Assembly: GCA_036346395.1 (NCBI GenBank)
Contig: CM070615.1
Coordinates: 24,423,282 to 24,487,281 of the forward strand
DNA: 64,000 nt
Source: Hsuehochloa calcarea
Lineage: Eukaryota > Streptophyta > Magnoliopsida > Poales > Poaceae
Reading direction: 5' to 3'
Shown here piece by piece: positions 1 through 11,168 of the stretch. The notes beneath the pieces are model-generated. The model searched no databases and was not told the origin of the DNA. It saw nothing but the letters and a program-made list of their open reading frames with translations. The first letter of the stretch is position 1; each line of letters opens with the position of its first letter. The position numbers were made by a program, and so were the translations under genes.

Positions 1-567
1 TCCCTGGAACTTATTTTCATACGCTTGGTAAACCTCGTGTAATCGAGAACAAACTTCTGTAAAATAGTAGTACAGTTTAGCCCTGTAGCATCACTAAGAA
101 GATCAAGTACATTACCGATTGCTTCAATTTTAGCTGTAGGATCTAAAACAAATGCAAATACATATAGGAAAGGGATCTCTCTCTAATATTTAAGGTATTT
201 ACTTTTCATAACAACAATAGCTCGCGTAAAACTAAGTCATTTTCGTACACTTTCAATTTAGTAGCAATCTGTAAAATATTATGCCCAATGATAGGAGATG
301 TTGGATGGTACACAACGAACAAAGCGACAATTGCCTCATAAATTTTTTTAAAAAAATATAGTATCTTCTTAGCAACAAACCAATGTTGTTCAACAAATGT
401 CAGTGCTTGTCGTAGCAAACAAAGACTAGACAATAAGAGAAAAGGGGACATCTGTTACTCTCGGGGGAGCCGAAGGATCCTCGAAAAGGGGATCAGCAGG
501 CAGTGAACAAATACTGATTGTTTTTCCTTTATCACCGAAATCCTCCCATTTACATGGGGGTACTTCC

Positions 568-577
568 CTATTTATAG
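568..577 (-). promoter_or_regulatory. TATA box of the LTR-like insert, minus strand
   Basis: The minus strand reads CTATAAATAG here, between the GC-rich repeat and the LTR's presumed 3' end. This position fits a retrotransposon core promoter. The call is by sequence match only. Confidence 0.45.
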
Positions 578-739
578 CCCTATGTTTACATTACTATCAT
601 GCCCCTACAGGAATACTTTATGCGTATGGGCTGTAGGGACCTTTCCTCCCCCCTACACCTAGGTCTAGGCCCACGGTGGGTCTTCCTGGACTTGCTCCAC
701 CTGGTTGGTGCAGCAGGTCTACCCACGCCCAGAGCACTC

Positions 740-1240
740 CAGTGCAGGGGGGCCTCTGGGTCTTCCCTGGAGGTGGCCCGGAGGGCTCCAGGCTTCGCGA
801 GGCGTCGAGGACCCACCAGGGATGCTTCGGGTCTTCTCTGGAGGTGACCCGGAGGGCCTGTTGCTCCGGGCTTCAAGAGGCACCGAGTACCCTCCGAGGG
901 CCCTCCTGGTCTTCCCCGGAGGGCCTACTGCTTCGGGCTTCGCGAGGCGCCGAGGACCCTCCGGGGATGCTTCGGATCTTCTTCGGAGGTGACCCGGAGG
1001 GCCTGTTGCTCCAGGCTTCGCGAGGCGCTGAGGACCCTCCGGGGGTGCTTCGGGTCTTCCCGGAGGTGGCCTGGAGGGCATGCTGCTCTGGGCTTCGCGA
1101 GGCGTCGAGGACCCTCCGGGGTGCTTTGGGTCTTCTTCTGAGGTGGGCCGGAGGGCCTACTGCTCTGGGCTTCACGAGGCACCGAGGACCCTCCGGGGAT
1201 GCTTTGGGTCTCCTCTGGAGATGGCTTTGCCTGGCCGTAG
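740..1240. repeat. GC-rich tandem repeat, about six copies of a 77-bp unit
   Basis: The marker GGCTTC(G/A)(C/A)GAGGC(G/A) recurs at 791, 869, 936, 1014, 1091 and 1168, a spacing of 78, 67, 78, 77 and 77 bases. Each unit also carries a GAGGACCCTCC-like stretch and a GGGTCTTC-like stretch. It lies in the putative U3 of the LTR at 453-1265. Confidence 0.8.
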
Positions 1241-2466
1241 GGGTTGGTGGGGCCGCTCTACGACAGTGCTGTAATAGTGTGTTTGAATAAAAACAGAAAA
1301 AACGCTCTTATATGGTAAAAGACTCTTAAGCATCAGGTAAGTAGAGTTCCATCTTACCAGCATGTCCAAACCGAACTTTCTTGGATATACACCCATCACA
1401 CTGCAGAAGTTCTTATATGCTGCTATTCTTACATTAAAATTATTCAAGAAAGAAGTCACATCGTGAAAAGCTTTAATATACGTATTCAACATCTTTAAAC
1501 CATATTTGACTATAAGGTTAATAATATGATAAGCGCATTGCTGATGTAGCAAGAAGGAATTGGTGTATGTACTCAATACTGGAGTTAGAATATCCATGGC
1601 TCGAGAGTTCGAAGGACACTGTATAAAGTAATTGAGAATATTTTGTCTGTAAGACCAAAGTTTTTCATGACTTTGATAATACAGTCCGCAATATTCTCAC
1701 CCATGTATGATACATCAATTAATTTTAAACTTATAATTATCTTCTCCATTACCTAGTCGTCATTAACATAATGAGCAACTACACTAAGATAATCCTCCCT
1801 AACACACCACTTCACGTGTCCGAGGTCAGGTCCACCGTAAAATGTGCACGTACTAAATAGTTCCTTTATTTTATTATGACGTTCATTGTAGTATTTTACT
1901 AGATCCCTAGTTGTTGTTTGTCTAGAAATGATAGAAAATCTAGGATTATGCGTAGTCCTAATGTAAGTTTGGAAAAGATTAGACTCTCCAAAGCCTAACG
2001 GTAAATCCTCAGAAACAATTAAACGACAGAGAGATTGACGGTCTACCTCAAGATCGTAGTCCTAGCTACGTATTGTACCGTCAGGGTTGTACTACAGCTG
2101 CGTCTACCTTATCACCAATCTTTGCTTGGCTCGACATCTTGTAGCATGTTTAAGCAAGTGCTCCGTTCCACTTGTAGACCTTGCAAACAATTTACTGTGA
2201 CAAATTTTACAAATAGCATATGGTACCTAATTTCTCTATGTGTCTGCTTTGGTTGTCATGTCGAAATTCTCCCACACTCTCGATGTGGATGGCTTCAACC
2301 TCTTTGCTCCAGTGGTCGCCGACGAAGATGCTGCCATGGAGCCAGATGACGAAAATCCTCCTTGCCCTTCTGGTTAGCTTGAGGCAGCCGCAGCCGCTTC
2401 CATGGATACAACCTCCTCCAGTGAAAGTCCGTAATCACCAAGAGCAAAGATGTTGTAACTGTCCAT

Positions 2467-3745
2467 AACGAAAACTACAAAATCGAAACTAACACTATTA
2501 TTACTTTCATCTTAGCATAACAAGTACTAACAATAAAAGTATGCAAAAAAATAGATTTATGCCTCTTTTGCTTACTTGCTACCGAAAATTGAATTTTTCA
2601 AAATTTAGCAAAGTTTTTTTTTTGAATTTCGCAAAATCATCTCACAATGAATTTGAATTTATACACCAGAATTTGAAAGAGAGATTGATGAATGGATGGG
2701 TGCTGAATGAGGAGAGGTATGGTGGCTATTTATAGAAAAAAAATATTTTTTTGTTATTTTTCAAGAGCCAAATAGTAAAAAAACGGTCAAAAAAGGAAAA
2801 AAAATGCCCAACGAGCAGATTTTAGTCAGGCTATGCCGTGCCAGGTACGGCCCAAAACCCGTTGCGGCTGTCCTCTTGCCTGCCCAGTTGCCCGCGCCGG
2901 CCCTCCCCTTTCCTCCCACTGCCGTGTGCCCCTGCCCACGTGCGACAATGCTCCCGAGTGCGACACTGTTGCACACCACTGCCGCCTACCACCCTCCACG
3001 CACCAGTCCACGCCTTTGCCCGTCGACCGCCGCCCTCCACGCCAGTGTCACCCCCTCCCAGCCTCCTCCCTCCATACCAGCGCCACCCCCTCCTCCTCTC
3101 CTCTCCTCTCCTCCGCACCACTTCACCCGCCTCCCTCCGCGCTGGCCCACGCCGCGCTGCCTCCTCCTCTCCTCCAGGACTCCTCCCTCCACACCGGCCC
3201 GCACCGCACTGCCTCCTCTCCTCCCGGCCTCCTCCCTCAGCACCGCCCCGCGCAACGCCATCTCCCCCTCCTCTTCCTCCCTCTCCTCCTACTTTTTCCT
3301 CCGCGTCGGTGCTGCCCCTCCCTCCTCTTCTCCCGGCTCCCTCCCTCGGTGGCTTGCTGGCTCAGGCTCGGGCCTCTCGGTCTCTTTGGATGCGGGTCGG
3401 CACCATTCGACACTGTTCGTGCTATGCTTGGCACGATCCAACACTATTTATGCCGTGTCGGGCCGGTCCACCATGCTAAGGTAGAGGCCCAAGCACGGTA
3501 TGGGCCATCGTGATGGGCTGGCACGGCCTATGAATAGTGTGGGCCATGCCATGCCTTGGACGGGGTTACAGTGCCGTGCCTCGAACTAGCCCGACCAATC
3601 TAGCCAGCTCTAGCCAAACACGTCGAGTCCTTGTCTCATGCGTTATTAAATCACAAATTGGAAGGGAATCTGACTGTGGGAGAAACGGTGAGTGGATATG
3701 GTCACATGGGAATCATTCTCGGTGGGAGAAAACAAATACTCGTAC
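2467..3745. other. 5' flank of the hAT gene with a strongly pyrimidine-rich block
   Basis: 2467-2800 is AT-rich with no convincing gene. 2860-3345 is strongly C/T-rich on the plus strand, so purine-rich on the hAT sense strand, and all plus frames stay open as Pro/Ser-rich translations. I regard this as composition and not coding. 3365-3600 contains repeated GGGC/CACGGC-type motifs (for example near 3460 and 3500-3580), resembling the GC-rich subterminal repeats of hAT elements, so the hAT 5' end may lie near 3600. I could not fix a terminal inverted repeat. Confidence 0.4.
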
Positions 3746-3754
3746 ACCACTACC
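3746..3754. repeat. Left 9-bp target-site duplication of the Mutator-like element
   Basis: ACCACTACC here matches 41873-41881 exactly and in the same orientation. Flanking bases differ on both sides (TAC before on the left, TCA before on the right), so the shared stretch is exactly nine bases. Confidence 0.7.
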
Positions 3755-3816
3755 AATTTTTTTTAAAAAATATTAATTTAAAAGATAAAAAAATAGTCAA
3801 AAAATTACAAATATAG

Positions 3817-3980
3817 GTGTCTGTCACCAATTGGAGTGGCGACAGTCTCCTGTCGCCATCCCAATTGGCGTTAGGAACCTAATAATTGCATGTCGTCAGT
3901 CCAACTACATGTCGCTAGTTGAATTGGTGACCGAAAACTGTGGGCACTTGTCGCTAGTTCAACTGGCGATGGAGAGATGG
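3817..3980. repeat. Subterminal motif array of the Mutator-like element, left end
   Basis: This is a degenerate series of GTCGC(C/T)A(A/G)TT-type half-sites facing both ways, for example CACCAATTGGAGTGGCGACAG at the start and GTCGCTAGTTCAACTGGCGA near the end. An equivalent array occurs in inverted position at 41590-41805. Subterminal arrays of this kind commonly bind transposase in plant DNA transposons. The binding role is inferred. Confidence 0.6.
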
Positions 3981-4309
3981 CAATATAAACCCCCCAAAAT
4001 AGAGGAAAAAGTCATTTTAATTTCAGAAAAAAGAGAAGAGAGAGGAGGAGAGGGTAGGAGAGACGTTGTGAAGCCCTGCCGATTTGTAGCAGATCAGATG
4101 GAGTAGCAAATCTAGTCGCCCATTTAGCAGGTAAATGTTTTTGCAACTCTATACATAAATTCAAAACCTAGTTGGTTAGCAAAGGAAAATAGCAACCTAC
4201 AATTCAATGTATTAGATAATTTTAGTTGTATTATTGTTTGATGTAGTATGTTATTTTACCTATGTATACTACATCATTAGATAATTTTGCTAATGCCAAA
4301 AATTCTTTT

Positions 4310-4890
4310 TTAAATAGGAAAATTGGAGGACGCCTGTAAAAATAAAAATACACCTATTGAAAATCTGTAAAAATTACAGAGTAGCTAAATATGGTATGCT
4401 AATCCGAACATGATATCTGTTAACAACGAAAATACTTTTAGAACTAGGGAAATAGCAAGGCACCTCTAAAAATTCAATAAGAAATACAGAGTAGGTGCGT
4501 CGGGTATGTAGAGCCGAATTAAAATGTTGTGAACTTATTTTTTCCATTTGTAAACAATAAATATTTTATAAATGCTAGAGATACTTCGGAAACAAGGAAA
4601 GTAACAGGATACCTATAAAAAATCTATAAAAATTGTAAAGTAGCTAAACAGGGTGTGTAGAGCAGAGCTCAATCAAAATAATCCCAACATAATTTTTTCC
4701 ATTTGTGCACATTAAATATTCTATTAATGCGAGAAGAACTTTTTAAACTTAGAAAATAGCTAGACACCTCCAAAAATTATGTAAGAAATCCACAGATGGT
4801 ACATAGGGTATGCAGATGTGAATTAAAATATTCTGAACTTATTTATTATTTCTATTTATACATGGTAAATATTTTATAAATTCTGAATGT
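4310..4890. repeat. Four degenerate tandem copies of a 140-150-bp AT-rich unit
   Basis: Each unit runs through a GGAAAATAG-like start, a CACCTCTAAAAA-like stretch, an ACAGAGTAG(C/G)T stretch, a GGTATGTAGAG-like stretch, then AATTAAAAT, TTTTTTCCATTTGT and AAATATTTTATAAATG. Copies start near 4316, 4450, 4600 and 4750. They sit just upstream of the PMD gene's first exon, inside the Mutator-like element. 3985-4310 holds only purine-rich and AT-rich sequence with no feature I can support. Confidence 0.6.
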
Positions 4891-5975
4891 AGCAAGTTAC
4901 CTATTTAAATTGTATTAATTAGGTATGCCGCTTCTTATTACTTTTTGTATATGTTTCATAGTTTTACAATGTATGCGTTGAATTTTTAGGTATGGCGGAC
5001 TAATGATATACTGAGCAGTGGACGTACGTGTTGCTTAACCTAGTCATTGATGCGCATCATCGTAGATACCTCAGTACCAACCTCCCCCAGGAGGGTGAGG
5101 CGGCAATTGAGCTTGGTATATTGCGGTTGCGCACGCCCATGAGGGCGTGGAGGGTGCACCCACGTTGGGTTCCGAGGTACGTGTAGTTGCGACCTTTGTA
5201 TACTCATTTGTGGCCTGACTAGTTTGGGTGGATCAACATTTGTTCTTAATCTTTTCCGACGCAGTTTGAGAGTGGTAGGCTTCCTTCCACTGGCGAGAAT
5301 GGTTGAGGCGATGTGGGAGGATGACCAGAACCGTGCAGGCGGTGGTCGTACGTCTAGGCGCTTTCTGTTGATGATATGCCCTAGAGGCAATCATAGAGAT
5401 GATTAAATAACACAGCTATGTTTATGAGTTATTGAATAAATGTTATTTTGTTCCTTGAATGAATCATCATTGATAAAGACTAATAAGTATGTGACTTGTT
5501 GGTGAATCTCTTTGTCTTAAATGATGTCATTCTAAATGTATCCCTGGTCAAATGTCACTGGTCGGAACACTAGTGACTCTATCGACCAGCACAAGTATTG
5601 ATTGATGACCATGTTTCACCGGTCATGGATATAGGAATATCAAATCAATAATGTGAACACATGTTAGAGAACTGTGTTGGATTGACCCACCTTGAGACAC
5701 TGCTGAGATTGTTATGATTTCATGTGTCATCAATTGGTCTCAAGCAATGATGATGTATAATCCATATATCTGAGATTAGCATGGTTTTCTACACGTGTAA
5801 GAGTACATTTTGGGGTTGCCAAACGCTACTCCATAACTGGGTAGTTATAAAGGTAGCTTTTAGGTATGTTATGAAACATGCGGAGGAATATGAGTGATCA
5901 GATATGTGATTTGCCCCTCCTAACATAACAGGAAAGATATCTCTAGGCCCCTTGATGTGGTTGGATAAAGAAAGT

Positions 5976-7109
5976 CAGTACTACACAAAACATCATCACA
6001 GACAGTTCTAAACCACCATCACAGACGGTTTGAACCGTCTGAATTTTTGTGTCTGTGATGACACGATGTCATCACAGACGGTTTTTGAACCGTCTGTGAA
6101 AAGGCTATCCCAGACGGCTCTGAACAAACCGTCTGTGATAGTAACTATCACAGACGGTTCTTGTTCAGAACCGTCTGTGATAGCTTTTTCTATTGCAAAA
6201 AACAAAAACAGGTTTTCACTTCGTTTCGAGCCTCCCGAGCCTCGCGAATGAATTTGATATGGATTTTCGGATTGAACTTTTCGTTAGCTTTCCCACAATA
6301 GCCACAACATCACAGTAGCATCAACTCAATGCATTCACAGAGCACTAAAAACAACACGGCATCACCCACATCACAGTAGTATCAACTCAATCCATTCACA
6401 GAGCACTAACACATCACAGTAGTAATCTACATTACAGAGCAAAAGGGGGAGTAGAGAGAGTGAGGTCGTGGGAGGCTGGGGCGACGACGAGGCCGGGGCG
6501 AGGTGGAGGAGGCCGCGGGCGACGAGCTCAGGGGAGGACGGGCTGACAAAGTAGAGGAGGCCGGGGGCGACGAGTTCGTGGGAGGCCGACGACGACGAGG
6601 TCGTGGGAGGCCGACGACGATGAGGCATGGGCGAGGTGGAGGAGGCCGCGGGCGATGAGCTCGGGGGAGGACGGAGCGCAAGGTCAGGGCGAGACGAAGA
6701 TGGCAGAGGAGAAATGGCAGAGGATGAGATGGAGATGGCAAAGGAGGAGATGGAGGACTCTATTAATATAAAGAAATTTTCGGTAGCCCGCCCATTAAGT
6801 GCAAATTTTCGTTTTCCCGCCAAACAAAACAAAAGTATCACAGACGGTTTTATACAAAAACCATCTGTGATGAGTATCTCATCACTGACGGTTCGTATCA
6901 TGAACCGTCTGTGATAAGCGTATCATCACAAACGGTTCTTATTATGGTCTTATTATGAATTGTCTGTGATGAGATACTCATCACAGACGGTTTTTTGTAT
7001 AAAACCGTTTGTGATTTTAGATTTACCATAACTTAGATTATTTTATCACAGACGGTTTCAAAGAACCGTCTGTGATGAGGCGTCTTCTATAGCCTGTTTT
7101 GTAGTAGTG
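5976..7109. mobile_element. Non-autonomous CACTA element
   Basis: The right end reads GTTTTGTAGTAGTG, the reverse complement of the classic CACTACTACAAAAC terminus. The left end is CAGTACTACACAAAAC, with small changes. Both subterminal regions are packed with the 12-mer TCACAGACGGTT and its reverse complement (6000-6190 and 6840-7075). The middle (6300-6760) holds an imperfect 60-bp duplication and a purine-rich segment with no recognisable transposase. No 3-bp target duplication is clear. The element lies inside the Copia-1 5' LTR, so it inserted after Copia-1. Confidence 0.75.
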
Positions 7110-7612
7110 TGGTCGAAGAGTTCGACCACGTGAAGTTATCCAACACTTGATTGAGAAAGTATTGAACAGTCTATGGATGACATAATATCTCACCAAGAGT
7201 TCAACCAGATATCGTGAGAAAAAGGGAGAATACACGAGCTGGTTGCTTAGTTCGATCAGATACGGACTAGTCGTGTGGAGATACGAGTTAGTCGTAGATT
7301 GGTCGAATATAATCACTAAGTGGTCGAAACCTGGTCGTAAGGAGTTACGAACCGGTTGAGACTAAATATGATTTGGTCATATAGAAATATGAGCTGGTCG
7401 TTCGTGACAAGGACCTGGTCGTAGATCATATTGCATTAAGGTTCGTCCAATCGCCCGATATTATTTGTGTATTTGCGAATCGTTATGTCCTGCTTGGAAC
7501 CGCTAACGACTCGTAATCAAAAAACGTTTCCAACCGACTACGCATGAACCTAACGGGTCACACACTTAACAGCTTGGAACAAACGTGTTCGAATAGGATC
7601 CGTCATAAGCTC

Positions 7613-7620
7613 TATATAAG
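7613..7620 (+). promoter_or_regulatory. TATA box in the Copia-1 5' LTR
   Basis: TATATAAG lies about 330 bases before the LTR end, in a typical U3/R position. The same stretch occurs in inverted form at 26614-26621 in the rearranged 3' LTR. Confidence 0.5.
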
Positions 7621-7950
7621 GAGACGCATGAGGCTGTTGGGACAAATGAGATAGACATAACTTGAGTTGCTCTACCGAAACCCTAACCGCCAACTTCCTG
7701 AGAGCCCTACCGTGCGAGTTGGTGCTAGTACACTAGCGTACGGTGTTCCTTCACTGGACGTGTGGATACCATAGAGGCGCTGCTACAGTTGCTATTGCAC
7801 TTGAGGACGATCCATGACCTTGGCGAGGAACTCGATTGGTCACTGGAGGAGATGATCGCCACCGAGGACGATCGACTATGCTAGACGACCTGGTTTACGT
7901 GGTAAATTTTTTGAATTGCCAGCTAGCGTAGCCTACCCGTATCCCTTCAG

Positions 7951-7970
7951 TGGTATCAGAGTTAGGTTGC
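7951..7970 (+). other. Copia-1 primer-binding site for initiator tRNA-Met
   Basis: TGGTATCAGAGTTAGGTTGC follows the LTR after one base. TGGTATCAGAG is the standard complement of the 3' end of plant initiator tRNA-Met, so this marks the LTR boundary and the plus orientation. Confidence 0.85.
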
Positions 7971-8888
7971 ATAGTTTTTGATCTAGATCGGTCGCATAAG
8001 ATCGATCGATTTTTCGGCTGTAGTAGATGGGTTTACAGGAGGTATGAGTCAAAGTACCAGATGGTCTTCTGCGCTTGTTTACGACCATATTGTAAGATAC
8101 TCCCACCGGTCGGAATTCTGTCACCGGGGTATGATGCAGTGCGTGGTTGTATCAAGGAAGTGATTAGATTGGTTAGGAATAGGGTTAATATGATTAATCC
8201 AATAATTTTCATGGCTCAATTACGTGAATGAGATTCATGTCTTGGTAATCATGGCCATGCTATATGGTAATATGTGTTCATGTCATCCGATATAATTGGA
8301 TTCTATGCATAACTCAGTTTAGCAAGGATTGATGTGAATAGTATGGCACATAGTGTATGTGATGCATATATGGATTTTCATGGCCTGCGAGTCATACTGT
8401 GAGATAGCCATCGAGCTACATATTATTGTATAACGGTCTGCGTGTTGACTTGTGATGCTTGATATTATCCTATGTAATTCAGTACTGGCTTTTAGGAGTA
8501 ATTGCTTAGTAGATGAATGCGATCAGAGATTTCAAGCATGATGGCTCGGAGGACAAGAAGCATGGTGATGGAGATCTTTATGTCAAGGGCCATACTATTT
8601 CATAGTTTAATATGAATATATGTGAATGTTTATTCATGTCATGCAATTCATCATGTTTATCATTAGATGTGTTAACATGGTAGAATAGTATCCCTTAAGA
8701 AAAATTAAGTAAATTTGATGCATTTCCAATTGCTAAGACCATCACAATTTTGACCGTTAACTGGTAGATCGTATGGAGATATGGGCTGGTCGTAGACTGG
8801 TCAAACATGACCACCAATATGAGTGTCTAATAGAAGATCTTTCTTAAACATGGTATTAAAATTTTGCATATATTTCTGTTGTAGATCA
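7971..8888 (+). other. Copia-1 untranslated leader
   Basis: About 0.9 kb lies between the primer site and gag, with no open frame that matches a known domain. It has many ATG triplets and AT-rich sequence, and would be the packaging and leader region of the element RNA. Confidence 0.5.
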
Positions 8889-9770
8889 TGACACCTACTA
8901 CTTCTTCTGCACCTACCTTTAATTTGTGATCTATTCTTGAGAAAGAAAAGTTGAATGGAATAAATTTCATTGACTAGCTTCAAAATTAGATAATTGTTCT
9001 CAAACAAGAAAAGAAAGAATATGTTCTAGAGGGTCTCTATCCCGAGGAACCAATTGCTGACGCTACTCGTACTAAAAAGAATGCTTATGAGAAGCATTAT
9101 AATGACCCAGTCGATGTGCACTATCTTATGCTTGCTACCATAAACTCTGAGCTTCAGAAGCAATATGAGACCCCAGATACTTACAATATGATTGTAGGTC
9201 TGAAAGGTACGTTTCAAGATCAAGCAAGGGTAGAGAGGTACAATACCTCTAAAGCATTATTTTTTGTAGGATGTCGGAATGTAACCCAGTCAGTACTCAT
9301 GTAATCAAGATGATTGGTCACATTGAGAGCTTGGAAAAGCTTGGTTTTCCCCTTAGCCAAGAGTTGGCTACTGATGTGATTCTTCAATCTCTCTTTGCAT
9401 GGTTTGAGCCAGTCATATTAAATTTTCACATGAGTGGCATGAAGAAGTCAATGACTGAGTTGCATAGCATGCTTAAAGATGCTGATGAGAGCATCAAGAA
9501 AAGTTATAATAATGTGATGATGGTTCAAAAGACTACTAGTTTCAAGAAGAAGAGTAAGTCGGGAAAGGGAAAAGGCAAAGGAAAGACTCAAGATAAAATC
9601 GAGAGTCTCAAGGCTAAACTTAAGAAGTTCAAGTTGGATCCTAAGCTTGAAACAGAATGTTACCATTGTCATGAGACTAGGCATTGGAAGAGAAACTGCA
9701 AGAAGTACTTAGCAGAGATGAAAAAGAACAAAGGAAGTAAGACTTCCAATTCATGTATAAATGTTATAAA
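8889..9770 (+). pseudogene. Copia-1 gag (capsid/nucleocapsid), broken
   Basis: Gag forms the particle around the element RNA. From the ATG at 8889 the frame shows KKEYVLEGLYPEEP, then VHYLMLATINSELQKQYE, and after a shift near 9290 HVIKMIGHIESLEKLGFPLSQEL and LATDVILQSL. A lysine-rich linker is followed by a CCHC knuckle, CYHCHETRHWKRNC, at about 9658-9700. There are early in-frame stops (near 8920, 8975 and 8990) and one frameshift. Family assignment is firm from the gag core and knuckle. Confidence 0.75.
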
Positions 9771-11168
9771 AAGTAATCTTGCCACTTCTCCGACTAGTTC
9801 TGGGTATTTGATACCAGATCGGTTGCTCATATTTGTAATTCGATGCAGGGACTGATAAGGAGTAGAAGTTTGGCAAGAGGAGATGTTGATCTTCGTGTGG
9901 GCAATGGAGCAAGAGTTGCTGTATTAGCTATTGGAACTTTAGCATTAGCTTTACCCTTAGGATTAGTTATGGAATAAAGCAATTGTTATTATGTTCCAGC
10001 CTTAAGCAAAAACATTATTTCTACTTCTTGTTTAGGAGCAGAAGGTTATGAGTTCAGAATAAAGAACAATTGTTATTCAAATTATTTTGAAGATACACTT
10101 TATGGCCATGCTCCATTGATGAAGAGATTGTATATTTTAAATCTTGACGATGTGTCTATCTATAACACAATTGCAAAGAGACTTCGACTTAATGATTTGA
10201 ATCACACTTTTATTTGGCATTGTCGTCTAAGTCATATAAATGAGAAGCGCATGATGAAGCTCTATAAAAATGACCTTCTAAACTCATTTGATTTTGAATC
10301 ATTTGAAACATGTGAATTTTGTTTAGTTGGCGAGATGACAAGAGCACCTTTCACGACCAGAGGTAAGAGGGCAAGTGATCTACTAGTCGTAATACATTCG
10401 GATGTATGTGGATCAATGAGTACTTTGACTAGAGGTGGTTTTCAGTACTTCATGACTTTTACTGATGATTTCAGTAGATATGACTATGTCTATTTGATGA
10501 GGCATAAGTCAGAATCCTTTGAAAAGTTCAAAAAAATTCAGTATGAAGTGCAGAATCAACTTGGCAAGACAATCAAATATCTACGATCCGATCATGGAGG
10601 TGAATATTTGAGCCACGAGTTTGGTGATCATCTAAAGAAATATGGAATTGTTTCACAACTCACTCCGCTGGGTACGCCTCAATGGAATGGGGTATCTGAA
10701 CGATGAAATTGAACACTATTAGACATGGTTCGATTAATGATGAGTCAATCTGATTTTCCATCACAATTATGGGGACATGCACTAGAAACAACTGATTTCA
10801 CTTTAAATAGGGTTCCATCAAAAACAGTAGAGAAGACACCATATAAGATATGGACCAGAAAGTGTCCTAGATTGTCTTTTCTGAGGATATGGGGTTGTGA
10901 GATTTATGTAAAATGTTTGACGTCTGATAAACTCACACCCAAGTCGGATAAGTGTTTCTTTATGGGGTATCCTAAGAAAACTAAAGGATATTATTTTTAT
11001 AATCGGGATGACAACAAAGTGTTTGTTGCCGCAATGGTGTCTTCTTGGAGAAAAAGTTTCTTTCTAAAGGAATTAGTAGGAGCAAGGTGCAACTTGAAGA
11101 AATTTGAGAAAAATCTGAAAATGTTTCAACCCCAACTGAACCTCTACAGGATTAACACAATGTTGTAG
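9771..11168 (+). pseudogene. Copia-1 protease remnant, GAG-pre-integrase and integrase, broken
   Basis: A protease-end stretch (DLRVGNGARVAVLAIGT) lies at about 9885-9945. The GAG-pre-integrase region follows at 10100-10340, with WHCRLSHINEKRM and a CEFC metal-binding pair. The integrase core at 10370-10700 has HSDVCG, TDDFSR and SDHGGEY, which include the first two catalytic aspartates, and a later GVSER holding the glutamate. The C-terminal part at 10725-11168 has RVPSKTVEKTPYKIW and FLRIWGC. A TGA right after GVSER and further breaks near 11160 disable it. Integrase would join the cDNA to host DNA. Confidence 0.75.

Larger units (their letters stand above)
453..1265 (-). mobile_element. 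GC-rich LTR-like insertion in the hAT gene (probable solo LTR)
   Basis: The segment starts TGTTAC and ends CGACA on the plus strand, the TG...CA ends expected of an LTR. It interrupts the hAT reading frame, which resumes on both sides. On the minus strand a TATA box lies at 577-568, downstream of a GC-rich tandem repeat, as in a U3 region followed by R/U5, so the LTR is minus-oriented. I do not see a 5-bp target duplication (ACATC on the left, GTGCT on the right), so the exact ends are uncertain. Long open frames on both strands here come from GC richness and the repeat period, not from genes. Confidence 0.5.
1..2466 (-). pseudogene. hAT-family transposase pseudogene, C-terminus beyond the window
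   Basis: This is the coding part of a hAT (Ac-like) DNA transposon, which would cut and paste the element in the nucleus. Reading on the minus strand from an ATG at 2466, a BED-type zinc finger lies at about 2217-2130, with a CKIC pair and a later HLLKH...C pair. A nuclease-core stretch at about 1590-1300 contains CAYHIINL and RWNSTYLML. The C-terminal part at 451-206 contains QHWFVAKKIL and VVYHPTSP. Between 2130 and 1600 the frame is interrupted by stops and shifts, and one in-frame stop lies between the ATG and the zinc finger. An LTR-like insert at 453-1265 splits the gene, and the end runs off the left edge. The hAT assignment is strong from motif order. The start codon is my choice, because it is the first ATG in the zinc-finger frame. 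Confidence 0.8.
5366..7949 (+). repeat. Copia-1 5' LTR, split by a CACTA element
   Basis: It starts TGTTGATGATATGCC and ends ATCCCTTCA, immediately followed by the primer-binding site. Net length is about 1.45 kb once 5976-7109 is removed. Near 7120-7440 it carries many TGGTCG(T/A)-type short repeats. Compared with the 3' copy it lacks about 110 bases after roughly 7876. The 3' copy is at 26187-27217 in rearranged form. Confidence 0.75.

Noticed and set aside
676..1290. Long plus-strand open frame (204 codons) in the GC-rich repeat
   Set aside because: The repeat period and GC content keep several frames open on both strands, and the translation is repetitive with no domain.
2804..3513. Three overlapping Pro/Ser-rich frames of 213-226 codons
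   Set aside because: They come from one pyrimidine-rich tract and are open in all plus frames, which is composition and not coding.
6000..7075. Inverted TCACAGACGGTT repeats as a separate MITE
   Set aside because: They are the subterminal repeats of one CACTA element whose right end (GTTTTGTAGTAGTG) is visible.
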